From positions 1-64,000 of the forward strand of contig NZ_REEZ01000004.1 in NCBI RefSeq assembly GCF_003990445.1: 64,000 nucleotides of DNA, written 5' to 3'. The translations under genes were made by a program, and so were the position numbers. This document shows positions 47,264 through 56,136 of this stretch, piece by piece. Each line of letters begins with the position of its first letter. The first letter of the stretch is position 1. A model generated the notes under the pieces. The model was not told the origin of the DNA, did no database searches, and was given only the letters and a program-made list of their open reading frames with translations. The stretch comes from Pararhodobacter zhoushanensis (lineage in GTDB: Bacteria; Pseudomonadota; Alphaproteobacteria; Rhodobacterales; Rhodobacteraceae).

Positions 47264-48205
47264 TTGACGACGTTCCCTGCCGTCGACACCACAGACGCCT
47301 TCGACGCATGGCGTCAGGACCCCGGCCAATGGCAGACCCTCGCCCGGAGCATCGCGCGCGCGGCGGGGCTTGCCGGGCGGGATCTGACGGCCTTTGGCGA
47401 CAGCACCAATCTGGTGATCGATGTCGATGGCGCGGCGATCCTCAAGATCTTTCCGCCGCTCTATCACCCCCAGTTCCTCAGCGAATGCGCCGCCCTGCAC
47501 CGGCTGGCCGGGCAGCTCTCTGTCGCCATCCCCCGGATCATCGCCGCCGATGAGCAGGACGGGTGGTCATGGCTGGTGATGACCAAGCTGGACGGGGTCG
47601 TCGGCTCAGCCGTCTGGCCGCAGCTATCGGACCGCGAGCGCGCCGCGATCCTGCATGACGTCGGACGGGTGATTGCCGAGGTTCACGCTCTTCCGCCCGC
47701 TGACCTCGCTCAGATCGGCACGCCCTGGCCCGACTTCATCCGCGCGCAGGCCAGCACCTGCGTCGCGCGTCACCGCGCGCAGGGTCTGGCCGCCACCCTG
47801 CTGGACGATCTTGCCGCCCTTGTGCGCGAGGCCCCCACACTGATCCCGCTGGACGAACCGCCTGTCATCCTGATCAGCGACCTGATCCCGCAGAACCTCC
47901 TTCTCTCGGACCGGGCTGGCCACTGGCGGCTGTGCGCGCTCATTGATTTTGGCGATGTCAGAACCGGCTGGTGGGAATACGATCTGCTCGGGCCCAGCGC
48001 CCTGATGTGTGACGGCAAGCCCGATCTGGTACACAGCCTGTTTGACGGCTACGGCACCGCCGCTGACAACGCGATGCGGCGGCGGTTGCTGATCCACATG
48101 GCGCTGCATCATGCGAGCGATTTTCGCAACATGACGATCCCCGACTGGGAAAAGCGAATCGCCAGCCTCTACGACCTTGAACAGGTGATCTGGCCCGGCA
48201 CCTGA
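47264..48205 (+). CDS. aminoglycoside phosphotransferase-like kinase
   Basis: The protein has 313 residues from a TTG at 47264, 13 bases after the amn stop. The APH/choline kinase fold is seen in FGDSTNLVIDV (Gly-loop), the catalytic loop ISDLIPQN and IDFGDVRTG, the metal-binding DFG motif. In the catalytic loop the usual His (HGDxxxxN) is replaced by Ile-Ser. The catalytic Asp and Asn remain, so it may still act, perhaps on a small metabolite rather than on antibiotics. The role in the operon with amn is unknown. Confidence 0.8.
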   Translation: MTTFPAVDTTDAFDAWRQDPGQWQTLARSIARAAGLAGRDLTAFGDSTNLVIDVDGAAILKIFPPLYHPQFLSECAALHRLAGQLSVAIPRIIAADEQDGWSWLVMTKLDGVVGSAVWPQLSDRERAAILHDVGRVIAEVHALPPADLAQIGTPWPDFIRAQASTCVARHRAQGLAATLLDDLAALVREAPTLIPLDEPPVILISDLIPQNLLLSDRAGHWRLCALIDFGDVRTGWWEYDLLGPSALMCDGKPDLVHSLFDGYGTAADNAMRRRLLIHMALHHASDFRNMTIPDWEKRIASLYDLEQVIWPGT

Positions 48206-48215
48206 CGCTCCGGCG

Positions 48216-48698
48216 TCATGCGGCGCCAGAAAGCCGCTTCTCCATCACGAAATTGGTCAGCGTCACACCCGCCCGCTCGCTCTGCTGTTCACGCAGCACG
48301 CGCCAGCCCTGCTGCTCGAACAACCCGCGCACCAGATGGCTGGCCTGAGCATGCAACCGCTCAAGCCCGGCCTCCTGCGCCAAGTCCTCGATCCGCGCGT
48401 AAAGCCGCCCGCCGACACCCTGCCGCTGGTGCGCAGGCGCAACGAAGGCAAGGTCGATATAGCCCTGCGCGTCCAGCGTCATAAAGCCCACCGGCTTGCC
48501 CGCCACCCGCGCCACCAGCGTCTGCTGCCCGGTTAACCGACGCGCCCAGTCAGGCCCCGCAGGCACACGCGGAGCCCAGGCGCGTCGCTGATCCGCATCA
48601 TAGAACCCCGCCGCCCCCTGACGCACCGCGTCAAAAAAGACAGTGCCCAGCTGATCCGCCTCGGCAGGATCCATGAAACCGATCTCGACCATCCGCAT
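48216..48698 (-). CDS. GNAT family N-acetyltransferase
   Basis: The protein has 160 residues. It carries the GNAT acetyl-CoA-binding motif in LAFVAPAHQRQGVGGRLYARIED near residues 84-106 and a C-terminal strand. The substrate is unknown. It is convergent with the APH-like kinase gene, ending 10 bases from its stop, and is 15 bases downstream of argC on the same strand, so it may be transcribed with argC. Confidence 0.88.
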   Translation of the reverse strand: MRMVEIGFMDPAEADQLGTVFFDAVRQGAAGFYDADQRRAWAPRVPAGPDWARRLTGQQTLVARVAGKPVGFMTLDAQGYIDLAFVAPAHQRQGVGGRLYARIEDLAQEAGLERLHAQASHLVRGLFEQQGWRVLREQQSERAGVTLTNFVMEKRLSGAA

Positions 48699-48713
48699 CG
48701 CGCGCCTGTGGCC

Positions 48714-49691
48714 TCACGGCCAGACCGGCGCGCCCTCCAGTCCGGCGGTCTCGGGCAGACCACAGATCAGGTTGGCGTTCTGCACCGCCTGCCCCGCCGC
48801 GCCCTTGCCCAGATTGTCGACCACCCCCATCGCCATCACCAGATTGCGCTCGGGATCGGCGGCATAGCTGACAAACGACAGGTTCGAGCCGGTGGCCCAT
48901 TTCGTCTGCGGCGGCTGATCCGTCACCCGCACGAAGGCCCGGTCCGCATAGAACTGCCGCGCCGTGTCGAGGCACTGCTGCGTCGTCGCCTGACCCCGCG
49001 CATAGATCGTCACCAGCACGCCGCGCGTCATCGGCACCAGATGCGGCGTGAACACCAGCCCGTCGGCCTTGCCACCGCTCAACCGTTCGATCGTCGTCGC
49101 CATCTCGGGCATATGGGTGTGCTTGAGCAACCCGTAGGGCTGCAGGTTCTCATTGCTGCCCGCATAGCTGAACCGGCTGTCCGCCCCACCGCGCCCGGCG
49201 CCCGAAATCCCGGTCTTGGCGTCGATGATGATATTGCCCGGCTCGATCAGCTTGCCCGCCAGCAACGGTGCCAAAGCGTTCAGCGTGGCGACCGGAAAGC
49301 AGCCGGGATTGGCCACGCGGGTCTGCCCCGCCATCTGCTCGGGCCAGACATCGGCCAGCCCGTAAGCCCAGCCGTCGACATAACGATGATCCCCGCCAAT
49401 ATCGACGATCTTCACCCCCGCCGGCACCCGTGCCAGCCCCTCGGCCGACGACCCCGTCGGCAGCGACGCGAACAGCACGTCCAGTTCCGGCAGCGCCTCA
49501 GGATCCCATTTCTGGACAACCAGCCCGGCCAGCCGGGGCGGCACACCGGGGAAAAGTTCGACCAGCCGACGGCCCGCACTGCCCTCACCCGCCGCATAAA
49601 CCAGCTCGAACGACGGATGGCCCGCGATCAATCGCATCGCCTCGCCGCCGCCAAAACCGCTGATCCCGACAATGCCGACGCGAATGCTCAT
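48714..49691 (-). CDS. argC: N-acetyl-gamma-glutamyl-phosphate reductase
   Basis: The protein has 325 residues and catalyses the NADPH-dependent step of arginine biosynthesis. Elements include GISGFGGGEAMRLI, the dinucleotide-binding GEGSAG region, the active-site NPGCFPVATLNAL with the catalytic Cys near residue 130, and HLVPMTRGVL near the dimer interface. The start has AGGGACAGGCAC upstream. Upstream to HU is an intergenic region of 299 bases. Confidence 0.96.
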   Translation of the reverse strand: MSIRVGIVGISGFGGGEAMRLIAGHPSFELVYAAGEGSAGRRLVELFPGVPPRLAGLVVQKWDPEALPELDVLFASLPTGSSAEGLARVPAGVKIVDIGGDHRYVDGWAYGLADVWPEQMAGQTRVANPGCFPVATLNALAPLLAGKLIEPGNIIIDAKTGISGAGRGGADSRFSYAGSNENLQPYGLLKHTHMPEMATTIERLSGGKADGLVFTPHLVPMTRGVLVTIYARGQATTQQCLDTARQFYADRAFVRVTDQPPQTKWATGSNLSFVSYAADPERNLVMAMGVVDNLGKGAAGQAVQNANLICGLPETAGLEGAPVWP

Positions 49692-49990
49692 GTGCCTGTC
49701 CCTTTGCTGGTGAGAGCGAACCCGCGCGCACCATCACGGATCCGCGAAACAATGTCCACGTGCTCCCGAACCCGCCGAAACCCGCCATCAGGCAAGTTCC
49801 CTGATACCCACAGCCCTAAAACGCCCTCTCAGAACCAGCTTTCCCCTTCACAGCCTGTCTTTTCGGCGTTTTCACGCTGGCGTGCTCGCCTTTGCGATTG
49901 CCTGATCCGAAGCTTGCCGATAGACGCGCTGGACAATGACGTGGAGCCGCCTCGCCCCGCGTCTGAACGCTTGACCTACGGAGAGCAACA

Positions 49991-50275
49991 ATGAACAAAC
50001 CGATGACCAAGACCCAGCTCGTAGCCGCCCTCGCCGAGCAGATGGGCGCCGACAAGAAAACCGCCACCGCCGCGCTGGACGGCATCGCGGCCATCGTCGC
50101 GACCGAAGTTGCCGCTGGCGGCGCTGTCACCCTGCCCGGCATCGGCAAAGTCGCCTGCCGCGCCCGCCCTGAGCGCGAAGTGCGCAACCCGGCCACCGGT
50201 GAGACCCTGACCAAAGCCGCCGACCGCGCGGTCAAAGTCACCGTCGCCAAGGCTCTGAAAGACGCCGTGGCCTGA
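49991..50275 (+). CDS. hup: DNA-binding protein HU
   Basis: The protein has 94 residues. It is an HU-type histone-like protein that bends DNA. Segments are MTKTQLVAALAEQM, LPGIGKV and REVRNPATGE, which forms the DNA-binding arm with Asn-Pro at its tip. The ATG has GGAGAGCAAC upstream, and a strong terminator follows at 50305. The 299-base region upstream must contain its promoter. Confidence 0.95.
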   Translation: MNKPMTKTQLVAALAEQMGADKKTATAALDGIAAIVATEVAAGGAVTLPGIGKVACRARPEREVRNPATGETLTKAADRAVKVTVAKALKDAVA

Positions 50276-50304
50276 CGCCACCCGTCAGCGTACACGACCG
50301 CTCA

Positions 50305-50328
50305 GGCCGCCCCCACGGGCGGCCTTTT
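50305..50328 (+). terminator. intrinsic terminator of hup
   Basis: GGCCGCCC at 50305-50312 pairs with GGGCGGCC at 50317-50324 around CCAC and is followed by TTTT. It lies 29 bases after the HU stop. Confidence 0.9.
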
Positions 50329-50397
50329 GCGTGCGCCCGCTTCGCGCCGCATTAACCCGGCCGTGGTCCCTTGGCGCTTTGCTCAAGGGAACCGCCG

Positions 50398-51258
50398 ATG
50401 GACCTCCAGCACCTGCCCCGCACCGATATCCTCGCCGATGCCCTGCTGCGCGACCGCCTCACCTGTGACCCCGAGGCCCTCGCCGCCCTGCAAGCCTCCA
50501 TCGCCAGCGAAGGCCTGCGCCAACCGGTCGAGGTCTTCCCCATCACCGGCGACACCCCCTGGGGCCTGCTCGCCGGGCACCGCCGCCTCCAATGCCTTGA
50601 TGCGCTCAACCGCCTGACCCCCGGCAGCTGGGACACCATCCCCTGCGTGATCCGCAAACCCGCCGATATTCCGCAGGCCATGGCCCTGATGGTCTCGGAA
50701 AACGAGATGCGCGCGCAGATTTCCCCCTGGGAAAAGGGCGCGCTGCTCTGCGAGGCCGTCGAGTTCGGCCTTTTCGACAGTATCGAGGCTGCCACCGACG
50801 CGCTCTACCCCACGCTCACCCGGCAGGCCCGCTCGCGCCTGCGCGGCTTTGGTCGCGTGGTCGAGGTGCTGGGCGATCTGATGACCCATCCGCATACCCT
50901 GTCCTCGGCGCGCATGGACCGGCTCGCCGTCGCCATCCGCGCCGGTCTGGGCGAGATCATGGTCGAAGCCCTCCACCCCGTTGGCCGCGCCTCGGCGGAT
51001 CGCCAGTGGCGCGCCTTGCTGCCTGCGATTTCCGAGGCCATCCTGCTCCCCGACGACCCCGACGCCGCCCCCACCTCGCGGATCAGCCGCACCCCCCGCC
51101 CCCGCCGCCTGCTCCGCCTGAACCGGGGCATCACCCTGCGCCGCGAATGGACGGTCTCCGGCTGGACCATCCGCATCGACGCCCGCCACGCCGATCACCC
51201 GGGGATCGTGGACGACATTCTGGATCTGGTGGAGGAGTGGTTTGAGAGGAGGGTGTGA
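50398..51258 (+). CDS. orphan ParB-like (ParB/RepB N-terminal domain) protein
   Basis: The protein has 286 residues from ATG 50398, which has AAGGGAACCGCCG upstream; an upstream ATG at 50371 is less supported. The N-terminal ParB-type CTPase fold has LLAGHRRLQCLDAL (GHRR box) near residues 60-73 and a helix-turn-helix-like region with DALYPTLTRQARSRLRGFGRV. The C-terminal half resembles the RepB plasmid-partition domain. No parA, repC or parS-like site was seen nearby. It is an orphan on the chromosome, and may be a relict of an integrated replicon or a specialised regulator. Confidence 0.75.
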   Translation: MDLQHLPRTDILADALLRDRLTCDPEALAALQASIASEGLRQPVEVFPITGDTPWGLLAGHRRLQCLDALNRLTPGSWDTIPCVIRKPADIPQAMALMVSENEMRAQISPWEKGALLCEAVEFGLFDSIEAATDALYPTLTRQARSRLRGFGRVVEVLGDLMTHPHTLSSARMDRLAVAIRAGLGEIMVEALHPVGRASADRQWRALLPAISEAILLPDDPDAAPTSRISRTPRPRRLLRLNRGITLRREWTVSGWTIRIDARHADHPGIVDDILDLVEEWFERRV

Positions 51259-51284
51259 GGGGGCCCGCCCCCATCGCCACCAGT

Positions 51285-51350
51285 GTAGGGTGGGGTTCCA
51301 CCCCACCATCCCCGCCACACCCCTGCGCCAATGTCCGGGGAACCCCGACC
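51285..51350. repeat. diverged palindromic repeat element, copy 1
   Basis: The element of about 66 bp opens with GTAGGGTGGGGTTCCACCCC and closes with GTCCGGGGAACCCCGACC. The 12-mer TGCGCCAATGTC at 51324-51335 recurs exactly at 51509-51520 in copy 2. The two copies have the same plan, so they are related mobile-type repeats. Confidence 0.55.
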
Positions 51351-51364
51351 AACCCACACAGCCG

Positions 51365-51393
51365 GTAGGGTGCGCATTCATTGCGCACCCTAC
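51365..51393. repeat. 29-bp perfect palindrome
   Basis: Arms GTAGGGTGCGCA and TGCGCACCCTAC surround TTCAT. It lies between the two copies of the larger repeat element in a gene-free stretch. It is too far from hup (over 1 kb) to be its terminator and has no T-run. The TAGGGTGCGC type of palindrome occurs widely as an intergenic repeat in proteobacteria. Confidence 0.7.
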
Positions 51394-51440
51394 GTTTCCC
51401 TTCCCCCACCGTCTTCCTCGTTATCCCTGCTGACAGCCAG

Positions 51441-51541
51441 CCGTAGGTCGGGGTTCACCCCGACTCTCTCTCTCTCCCGCGACCGACACGCGACGCCCGG
51501 CACCTCCATGCGCCAATGTCGGGGTGAACCCCGACCTACGG
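51441..51541. mobile_element. MITE-like element with 24-bp terminal inverted repeats
   Basis: The 101-bp element is bounded by exact inverted copies, 51441-51464 and 51518-51541, which read outward from CCGTAGGTCGGGGTTCACCC and its complement. Each end is itself a small palindrome. The internal 53 bp includes a CT-dinucleotide run. No ORF is encoded, so any movement would need a transposase supplied elsewhere. No target-site duplication could be assigned with confidence. Copy 1 at 51285 is a diverged relative. Confidence 0.55.
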
Positions 51542-51765
51542 GCTATCCGTCCCGTCCACACGGCGCACCCACAACCTCAATTCCCCTACTGGACTCACCC
51601 CCACCCCGGGGACATCTCTTAACAAAACCTGAATCCCTCCCCACAACCCGTTGATTTCCCTCAATCCACACCCTTGTCCCATCGTGGGACACCCCTTTCC
51701 CTGCCCCGTTTTCCCCGGTATCCCTGCTGGCGGGGCCCCGGTCGTGGCCCGGACAAGGGGACCGC

Positions 51766-52638
51766 ATGGATTTCAAAGCCCTCCTGATGGGCCTCGCCTT
51801 CGCCTTCATGTGGTCCTCGGCCTTCACCTCGGCCCGGATGATCGTCGTCGACGCCCCGCCGCTCCTGTCCCTCTCGGCCCGCTTCCTTGTTTCCGGCCTG
51901 ATCGGCGTCGCCCTTGCCCGCCTGATGGGCGAGACGTGGCGGCTGACCCGTGCCCAGTGGCGCGCCACGATCATCTTCGGGATCTGCCAGAACGGCGCCT
52001 ATCTCGGCCTCAACTTCATCGCCATGCAGTGGATCGAGGCCTCGGCCGCCGCCATCATCGCCTCGACCCTGCCGCTGATGGTCGCGTTGGCCGGGTTCGT
52101 GTTCTTCGGCGACCGCCTGAAACCCCTTGCCATCGCCGGGCTGGTCGCCGGCTTCGGCGGCGTCATCCTGATCATGGGCGCGCGGCTGGGCGGCGGGCTG
52201 GACCCGCTCGGCGTCGCCCTCTGCGTGCTCGCCGCGATGGCCCTCACCGTCGCCACCCTCGCCCTGCGCGGCGCTTCCTCGGGCGGCAACGTGATGATGG
52301 TCGTCGGGCTGCAGATGCTGATCGGGGCGGTTGTGCTGATCGGCCCCTCGCTGACCTTCGAGACGCTCTCGGTCAACCTGACGCCCCGCCTGATCCTCGC
52401 CTTCCTCTACACCACCCTCGTTCCCGGCCTCGCCGCGACATGGGTCTGGTTCAAGCTGGTGCAGCGCATCGGCGCTGTCCGGGGCGCGACCTTCCACTTT
52501 CTCAACCCGTTCTTCGGCGTCGCCATCGCCGCCGCCCTGCTCGGTGAAACGCTGGGTATGGTCGATATCATCGGCGTAGCGATCATCATGGCCGGAATTC
52601 TGGCGGTCCAGCTTTCCAAGGCCCCACCCGCGCGCTAG
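51766..52638 (+). CDS. EamA (DMT family) transporter
   Basis: The protein has 290 residues with about ten hydrophobic helices from two EamA repeats (residues about 5-130 and 145-285). It belongs to the drug/metabolite transporter superfamily; the transported molecule is unknown. The ATG at 51766 has GGGGACCGC upstream. It begins about 225 bases after the MITE-like repeat and ends 10 bases before corA. Confidence 0.9.
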   Translation: MDFKALLMGLAFAFMWSSAFTSARMIVVDAPPLLSLSARFLVSGLIGVALARLMGETWRLTRAQWRATIIFGICQNGAYLGLNFIAMQWIEASAAAIIASTLPLMVALAGFVFFGDRLKPLAIAGLVAGFGGVILIMGARLGGGLDPLGVALCVLAAMALTVATLALRGASSGGNVMMVVGLQMLIGAVVLIGPSLTFETLSVNLTPRLILAFLYTTLVPGLAATWVWFKLVQRIGAVRGATFHFLNPFFGVAIAAALLGETLGMVDIIGVAIIMAGILAVQLSKAPPAR

Positions 52639-52647
52639 TTTCCCCTC

Positions 52648-53700
52648 ATGACCAAGCCACCCCGCTACCAGCGCCGCCGCCGCAGCCCGCCGGGAACCCC
52701 TCCCGGCACGCTGACCGCTGACCCCGATGCCGGCGAAACCCGCGTCCGCGCGATCCGCTTTAATGCGGATGGCGTGACCGAGGATGCCAGCCTTGCCCCC
52801 TGCGATACGGGCAGCATCCTGTGGCTGAACATCGACGGTCTGGCTGATACCGAGATGCTGCAGAAGATCGGCACCAGCTTCGGCCTGCACCCGCTGGCGC
52901 TGGAAGACGTGGTCAACGTCCACCAGCGCCCCAAGGCCGAGGAATACGAGGCCCACCAGTTCATCGTCCTGCGCATGCCCGAGCCGGGCAAAGAAGGGCT
53001 GCACACCGAACAGGTGTCGATCTTTCTCGGCGATGGTTTCGTCATCACCATGCAGGAACACGAAGGCGACGTGTTCGACCCCGTCCGCACCCGCCTGCGC
53101 AACCCGTTGGGACAGATGCGCAAACGCGGAGCCGACTACCTGTGCTACGCGCTGATCGATGCGGTGATCGACGCGTATTTCCCGGCGCTCGAAGCGCTGG
53201 GTGAAAAGCTCGAACAGCTCGAAGACACCGTCGTCTTCGACCCCGACGCGGTCGATATGGGCGAGATCCACGTCCTCAAGCGCGAACTGATGAGCCTTCG
53301 CAGCGCCATTTTGCCGATGCGCGACGTCGTCGCCACCCTTCAGCGCGAGGAAACCCAGCGCTTTTCGGACAACACCCGCCTCTACCTGCGCGACTGTCAG
53401 GACCACGCGGTGCAGCTGATCGAAACCATCCAGACCTACCGCGAGATCGCCACCGGGCTGGTGGACATCCTGCTCTCCAGCCAGTCCAACCGCGCGAATG
53501 AGGTCATGCAAGTCCTCACCCTCATCGCCACGATCTTCATTCCGCTGACCTTCATCGTCGGCGTCTATGGCATGAATTTCGACGACATGCCCGAGCTGCA
53601 CTGGCGCTACGGCTACCCGGTGGTGATGGGCATCATGGGCCTGATCGCCGTGGTTCTCGCGATCTGGTTTTACCGCAAGGGCTGGCTCGGCCGCCGCTGA
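52648..53700 (+). CDS. CorA/ZntB family divalent cation transporter
   Basis: The protein has 350 residues. The N-terminal cytoplasmic domain (residues 1-285) is followed by two C-terminal helices with the selectivity motif YGMNF at the pore entrance. The extracellular loop reads DDMPELHWRYG. CorA proteins transport magnesium, cobalt or nickel, and ZntB members zinc. The choice cannot be made from motifs alone. It is likely cotranscribed with the EamA gene upstream. Confidence 0.93.
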   Translation: MTKPPRYQRRRRSPPGTPPGTLTADPDAGETRVRAIRFNADGVTEDASLAPCDTGSILWLNIDGLADTEMLQKIGTSFGLHPLALEDVVNVHQRPKAEEYEAHQFIVLRMPEPGKEGLHTEQVSIFLGDGFVITMQEHEGDVFDPVRTRLRNPLGQMRKRGADYLCYALIDAVIDAYFPALEALGEKLEQLEDTVVFDPDAVDMGEIHVLKRELMSLRSAILPMRDVVATLQREETQRFSDNTRLYLRDCQDHAVQLIETIQTYREIATGLVDILLSSQSNRANEVMQVLTLIATIFIPLTFIVGVYGMNFDDMPELHWRYGYPVVMGIMGLIAVVLAIWFYRKGWLGRR

Positions 53701-53808
53701 TCCCAACTTTATGCCCTAAATATCCCGGGGGTAGGCCGACAGGCCGTAGGGGGCAGCGCCCCCTGCGCGCGGCGAGGGGGCTCGATGCCCCCGAGCCGCG
53801 CCACCCGC
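53701..53808 (-). repeat. 3'-end hairpin/TATTT element, copy D
   Basis: On the minus strand, downstream of the alkB stop, several G/C-run hairpins including GGGGGCGCTGCCCCC (53748-53762) are followed by ACCCCCGGGATATTTAGGG, near 53715-53733. The core belongs to the GGATATTT subfamily with copies B, E and F. The hairpin is identical to that of copy F. Confidence 0.65.
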
Positions 53809-54951
53809 TCACCGCGCACTGCGCGGCATCGGGTTTGTCCCCGCCTTATACGCCGACCAGTCCGTGACATCAGGGTAGAACTGCCGCCGCCACGCCCGCA
53901 CCCGCGGGTTCATCAGCCGCCGCCAAAGGGGCGGGATTGCGGCCACGGCCAGCAAGGTCGGATAGCCCAGCGGCAGTTGCGGGGCTTGCTCGGTGGTATA
54001 GGTCTGCAGCAGGGGAAAGCGGCGGTCGGGTTTGTAATGGTGATCCGAATGGCGCTGTAAATTGATCAGCAGCCAGTTCGACGCCCGGTGCGCCGCGTTC
54101 CACGAATGGCGCGGCAGCACATGCTCATAGCGCCCCTCGCCCAGATGCCGGCGGGTCAGGCCGTAGTGCTCGATGTAATTGGTCAGCTCCAGATGCAGCA
54201 CCGCGATCAGTGCCTGCCACACGAACAGCCCCAGCCCCAGCCAGCCGCCGACCACAAACGCCAGCAGCAGAAACGCCGCCTGCAACGCCGCATAGCGCCA
54301 GAACGGGTTCGCAGCCGCCCAGGGCGATTTCCCCGCCCGGGCCAGCATCGCCGCCTCGGCCCGCCAGGCCGAGCGCGGGCAGTCGCGCAGCACCCGCCAG
54401 AAGAAACGCCAGAACCCTTCGTTATAGCGCGCGGTCACCGCGTCGCGCGGGGTGGCGACCCACAGGTGATGCACCCGCAGATGTTCGCTGCGGAAATGGC
54501 TGTACAAAGTCGAGGCCATCAGCAGATCCCCAAGCCAACGCTCGGACGCCGTCTTCTGGTGCATCAGCTCATGCGCATACACGATGCCAACCGCACCGGT
54601 CGCAATGCCAAGGCCATAGAACAGGATCAGCATCTCAGGACCCGTCAGCGTGCCGCGATGCGTCACCCACCACAGCGCGCCATAGATCAGCCCGAACTGC
54701 ACCGGAAACCAGATCAGGGTGATCAGGCGATACCAGAACAACTGGCCAAGCGGCGCGTCGGTCTGCGGGTTGTCCTCATTCAGCCCGGTGAACCAGTCGA
54801 GCAGCGAAAACAGCCCGGCGGAATAGAGCACGGGCAGGATCAGCCACCAGCCGCCCCAGACGGTGCCCGCCGCCAGAATGGGCACAAACCCCAGCGACAG
54901 CCAGAACGGCAGGGCCGAGGCAAGCGAGCCGAGCGGGCGGGTTTGGGTCAT
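53809..54951 (-). CDS. alkB: alkane 1-monooxygenase
   Basis: The integral-membrane diiron hydroxylase has 380 residues. It oxidises medium-chain alkanes at the terminal methyl using rubredoxin electrons. All four His-rich motifs are present: HELMH near residue 128, EHLRVHH near residue 156, the NYIEHYGL signature and LQRHSDHH near residue 300. Six helices are predicted. No rubredoxin or alkane regulator lies beside it. The downstream gene is convergent corA, and mutY lies upstream on the same strand, 24 bases away. Confidence 0.92.
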   Translation of the reverse strand: MTQTRPLGSLASALPFWLSLGFVPILAAGTVWGGWWLILPVLYSAGLFSLLDWFTGLNEDNPQTDAPLGQLFWYRLITLIWFPVQFGLIYGALWWVTHRGTLTGPEMLILFYGLGIATGAVGIVYAHELMHQKTASERWLGDLLMASTLYSHFRSEHLRVHHLWVATPRDAVTARYNEGFWRFFWRVLRDCPRSAWRAEAAMLARAGKSPWAAANPFWRYAALQAAFLLLAFVVGGWLGLGLFVWQALIAVLHLELTNYIEHYGLTRRHLGEGRYEHVLPRHSWNAAHRASNWLLINLQRHSDHHYKPDRRFPLLQTYTTEQAPQLPLGYPTLLAVAAIPPLWRRLMNPRVRAWRRQFYPDVTDWSAYKAGTNPMPRSAR

Positions 54952-54975
54952 CGCGAACCTCCGGTTGCCAGCAGT

Positions 54976-56049
54976 CTATGCCCCCTCGCGCCCGGCGAAA
55001 AGATCGCCGCTTGCCGCATGGTCCCAGACCTTGCGCATCACCGTTGGCAGCGCGCCGGGATCAAAATCCGGGCGGAAGTCGCCGGTTTCAGGGTTCACCG
55101 CTTGGGGCACACGGGCGGTGGCGACGGTCAGCTCCAGATGGAAATGCGTGAACGTATGCTTCACCACCCCCGGCAGCAGCGCCCAATCCGCCGTCAGCGG
55201 CGGTGCGGGGGTCGGATCGTCGCCCCAGTCGCTGCCCGGCCAGCCGGGCATCCCGCCCAGCAATCCCTTGGGCGGGCGGGTTTCCAACAGCGGCGCGCCA
55301 TCCTCGCGGATCGCGACATAGGCGATCCCCCGGCGCGTCGGCTTCGGCGTCTTGGCCGTCTTGACCGGCAGCTCTGCCGCGATCCCCTGCTCCTGCGCCA
55401 GACAGAACCCGGCCAGCGGGCAGTCACCACAGCGCGGTGCGCGCGGCGTGCAGACCGTCGCACCCAGATCCATCATCGCCTGCGCGAAATCGCCGGCTCG
55501 CTCGTCAGGCGTCAGCCGGGTCGCCAGCCTGGCCAGCATCGGCTTGGACTTGGGCATCGGGTCACGCACCGCAAACAGCCGCGCCACCACCCGCTCGACA
55601 TTGCCATCCACCACCGTCTCGCTGCGATCAAACGCAATCGCCGCTACCGAGGCGGCGGTATACGCCCCGATCCCCGGCAAAGCCCGCAACCCGTCCAGCG
55701 TATCGGGGAACCCGCCCTGCCCCGCCACCGCCCGCGCGCAGGCGATCAGATTGCGGGCGCGGGCGTAATAGCCAAGCCCCGCCCATTCCGCCATCACCTC
55801 GGTATCCTGCGCCGCCGCCAAAGCCTCAACCGTCGGCCAGCGCGTGGTGAAACGGTGGAAATACGCCTTCACCGTCGCCACCGTGGTTTGCTGCAACATC
55901 ACCTCGCTCAGCCAGACGCGGTACGGATCGGGCACCACCCCCGCAGCACGCTCGGCCGGGCCGACGCGCCACGGCAGCACTCGCGCCGCGCGGTCATACC
56001 AGCGCAACAGCGCGCCCGAGACCTGATCCCGATCAATTCCGTCACGCAT
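54976..56049 (-). CDS. mutY: adenine DNA glycosylase MutY
   Basis: The protein has 357 residues from the ATG at 56049, which has AGGAGG upstream. It removes adenine opposite 8-oxoguanine. The helix-hairpin-helix and catalytic Asp are LPGIGAYTAASVAAIAFD...VVDGNVERV, and the [4Fe-4S] ligands are C-x6-C-x2-C-x5-C in CTPRAPRCGDCPLAGFC. The C-terminal MutT-like domain lies from about residue 230. With mutM and nth it makes three base-excision repair genes here. It is 87 bases from the divergent DUF721 gene. Confidence 0.96.
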   Translation of the reverse strand: MRDGIDRDQVSGALLRWYDRAARVLPWRVGPAERAAGVVPDPYRVWLSEVMLQQTTVATVKAYFHRFTTRWPTVEALAAAQDTEVMAEWAGLGYYARARNLIACARAVAGQGGFPDTLDGLRALPGIGAYTAASVAAIAFDRSETVVDGNVERVVARLFAVRDPMPKSKPMLARLATRLTPDERAGDFAQAMMDLGATVCTPRAPRCGDCPLAGFCLAQEQGIAAELPVKTAKTPKPTRRGIAYVAIREDGAPLLETRPPKGLLGGMPGWPGSDWGDDPTPAPPLTADWALLPGVVKHTFTHFHLELTVATARVPQAVNPETGDFRPDFDPGALPTVMRKVWDHAASGDLFAGREGA

Positions 56050-56136
56050 TCTTGAGCCTCCTCTCTCCGCGACCACTGGCCTCGGCCGTGGAACTGACTA
56101 GAATACTGTGAACCAAGACGAAAGCACGCCCCACGG

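Noticed and set aside
51661-53706. A 681-codon open frame opposite the EamA and corA genes
   Set aside because: It spans two genes with clear membrane and motif evidence on the plus strand; its translation is a repetitive His/Asp/Arg-rich shadow.
54088-56055. A 655-codon open frame opposite alkB and mutY
   Set aside because: Both AlkB and MutY have complete motifs on the minus strand. The plus-strand translation is Arg/Gln/His-rich and family-less.
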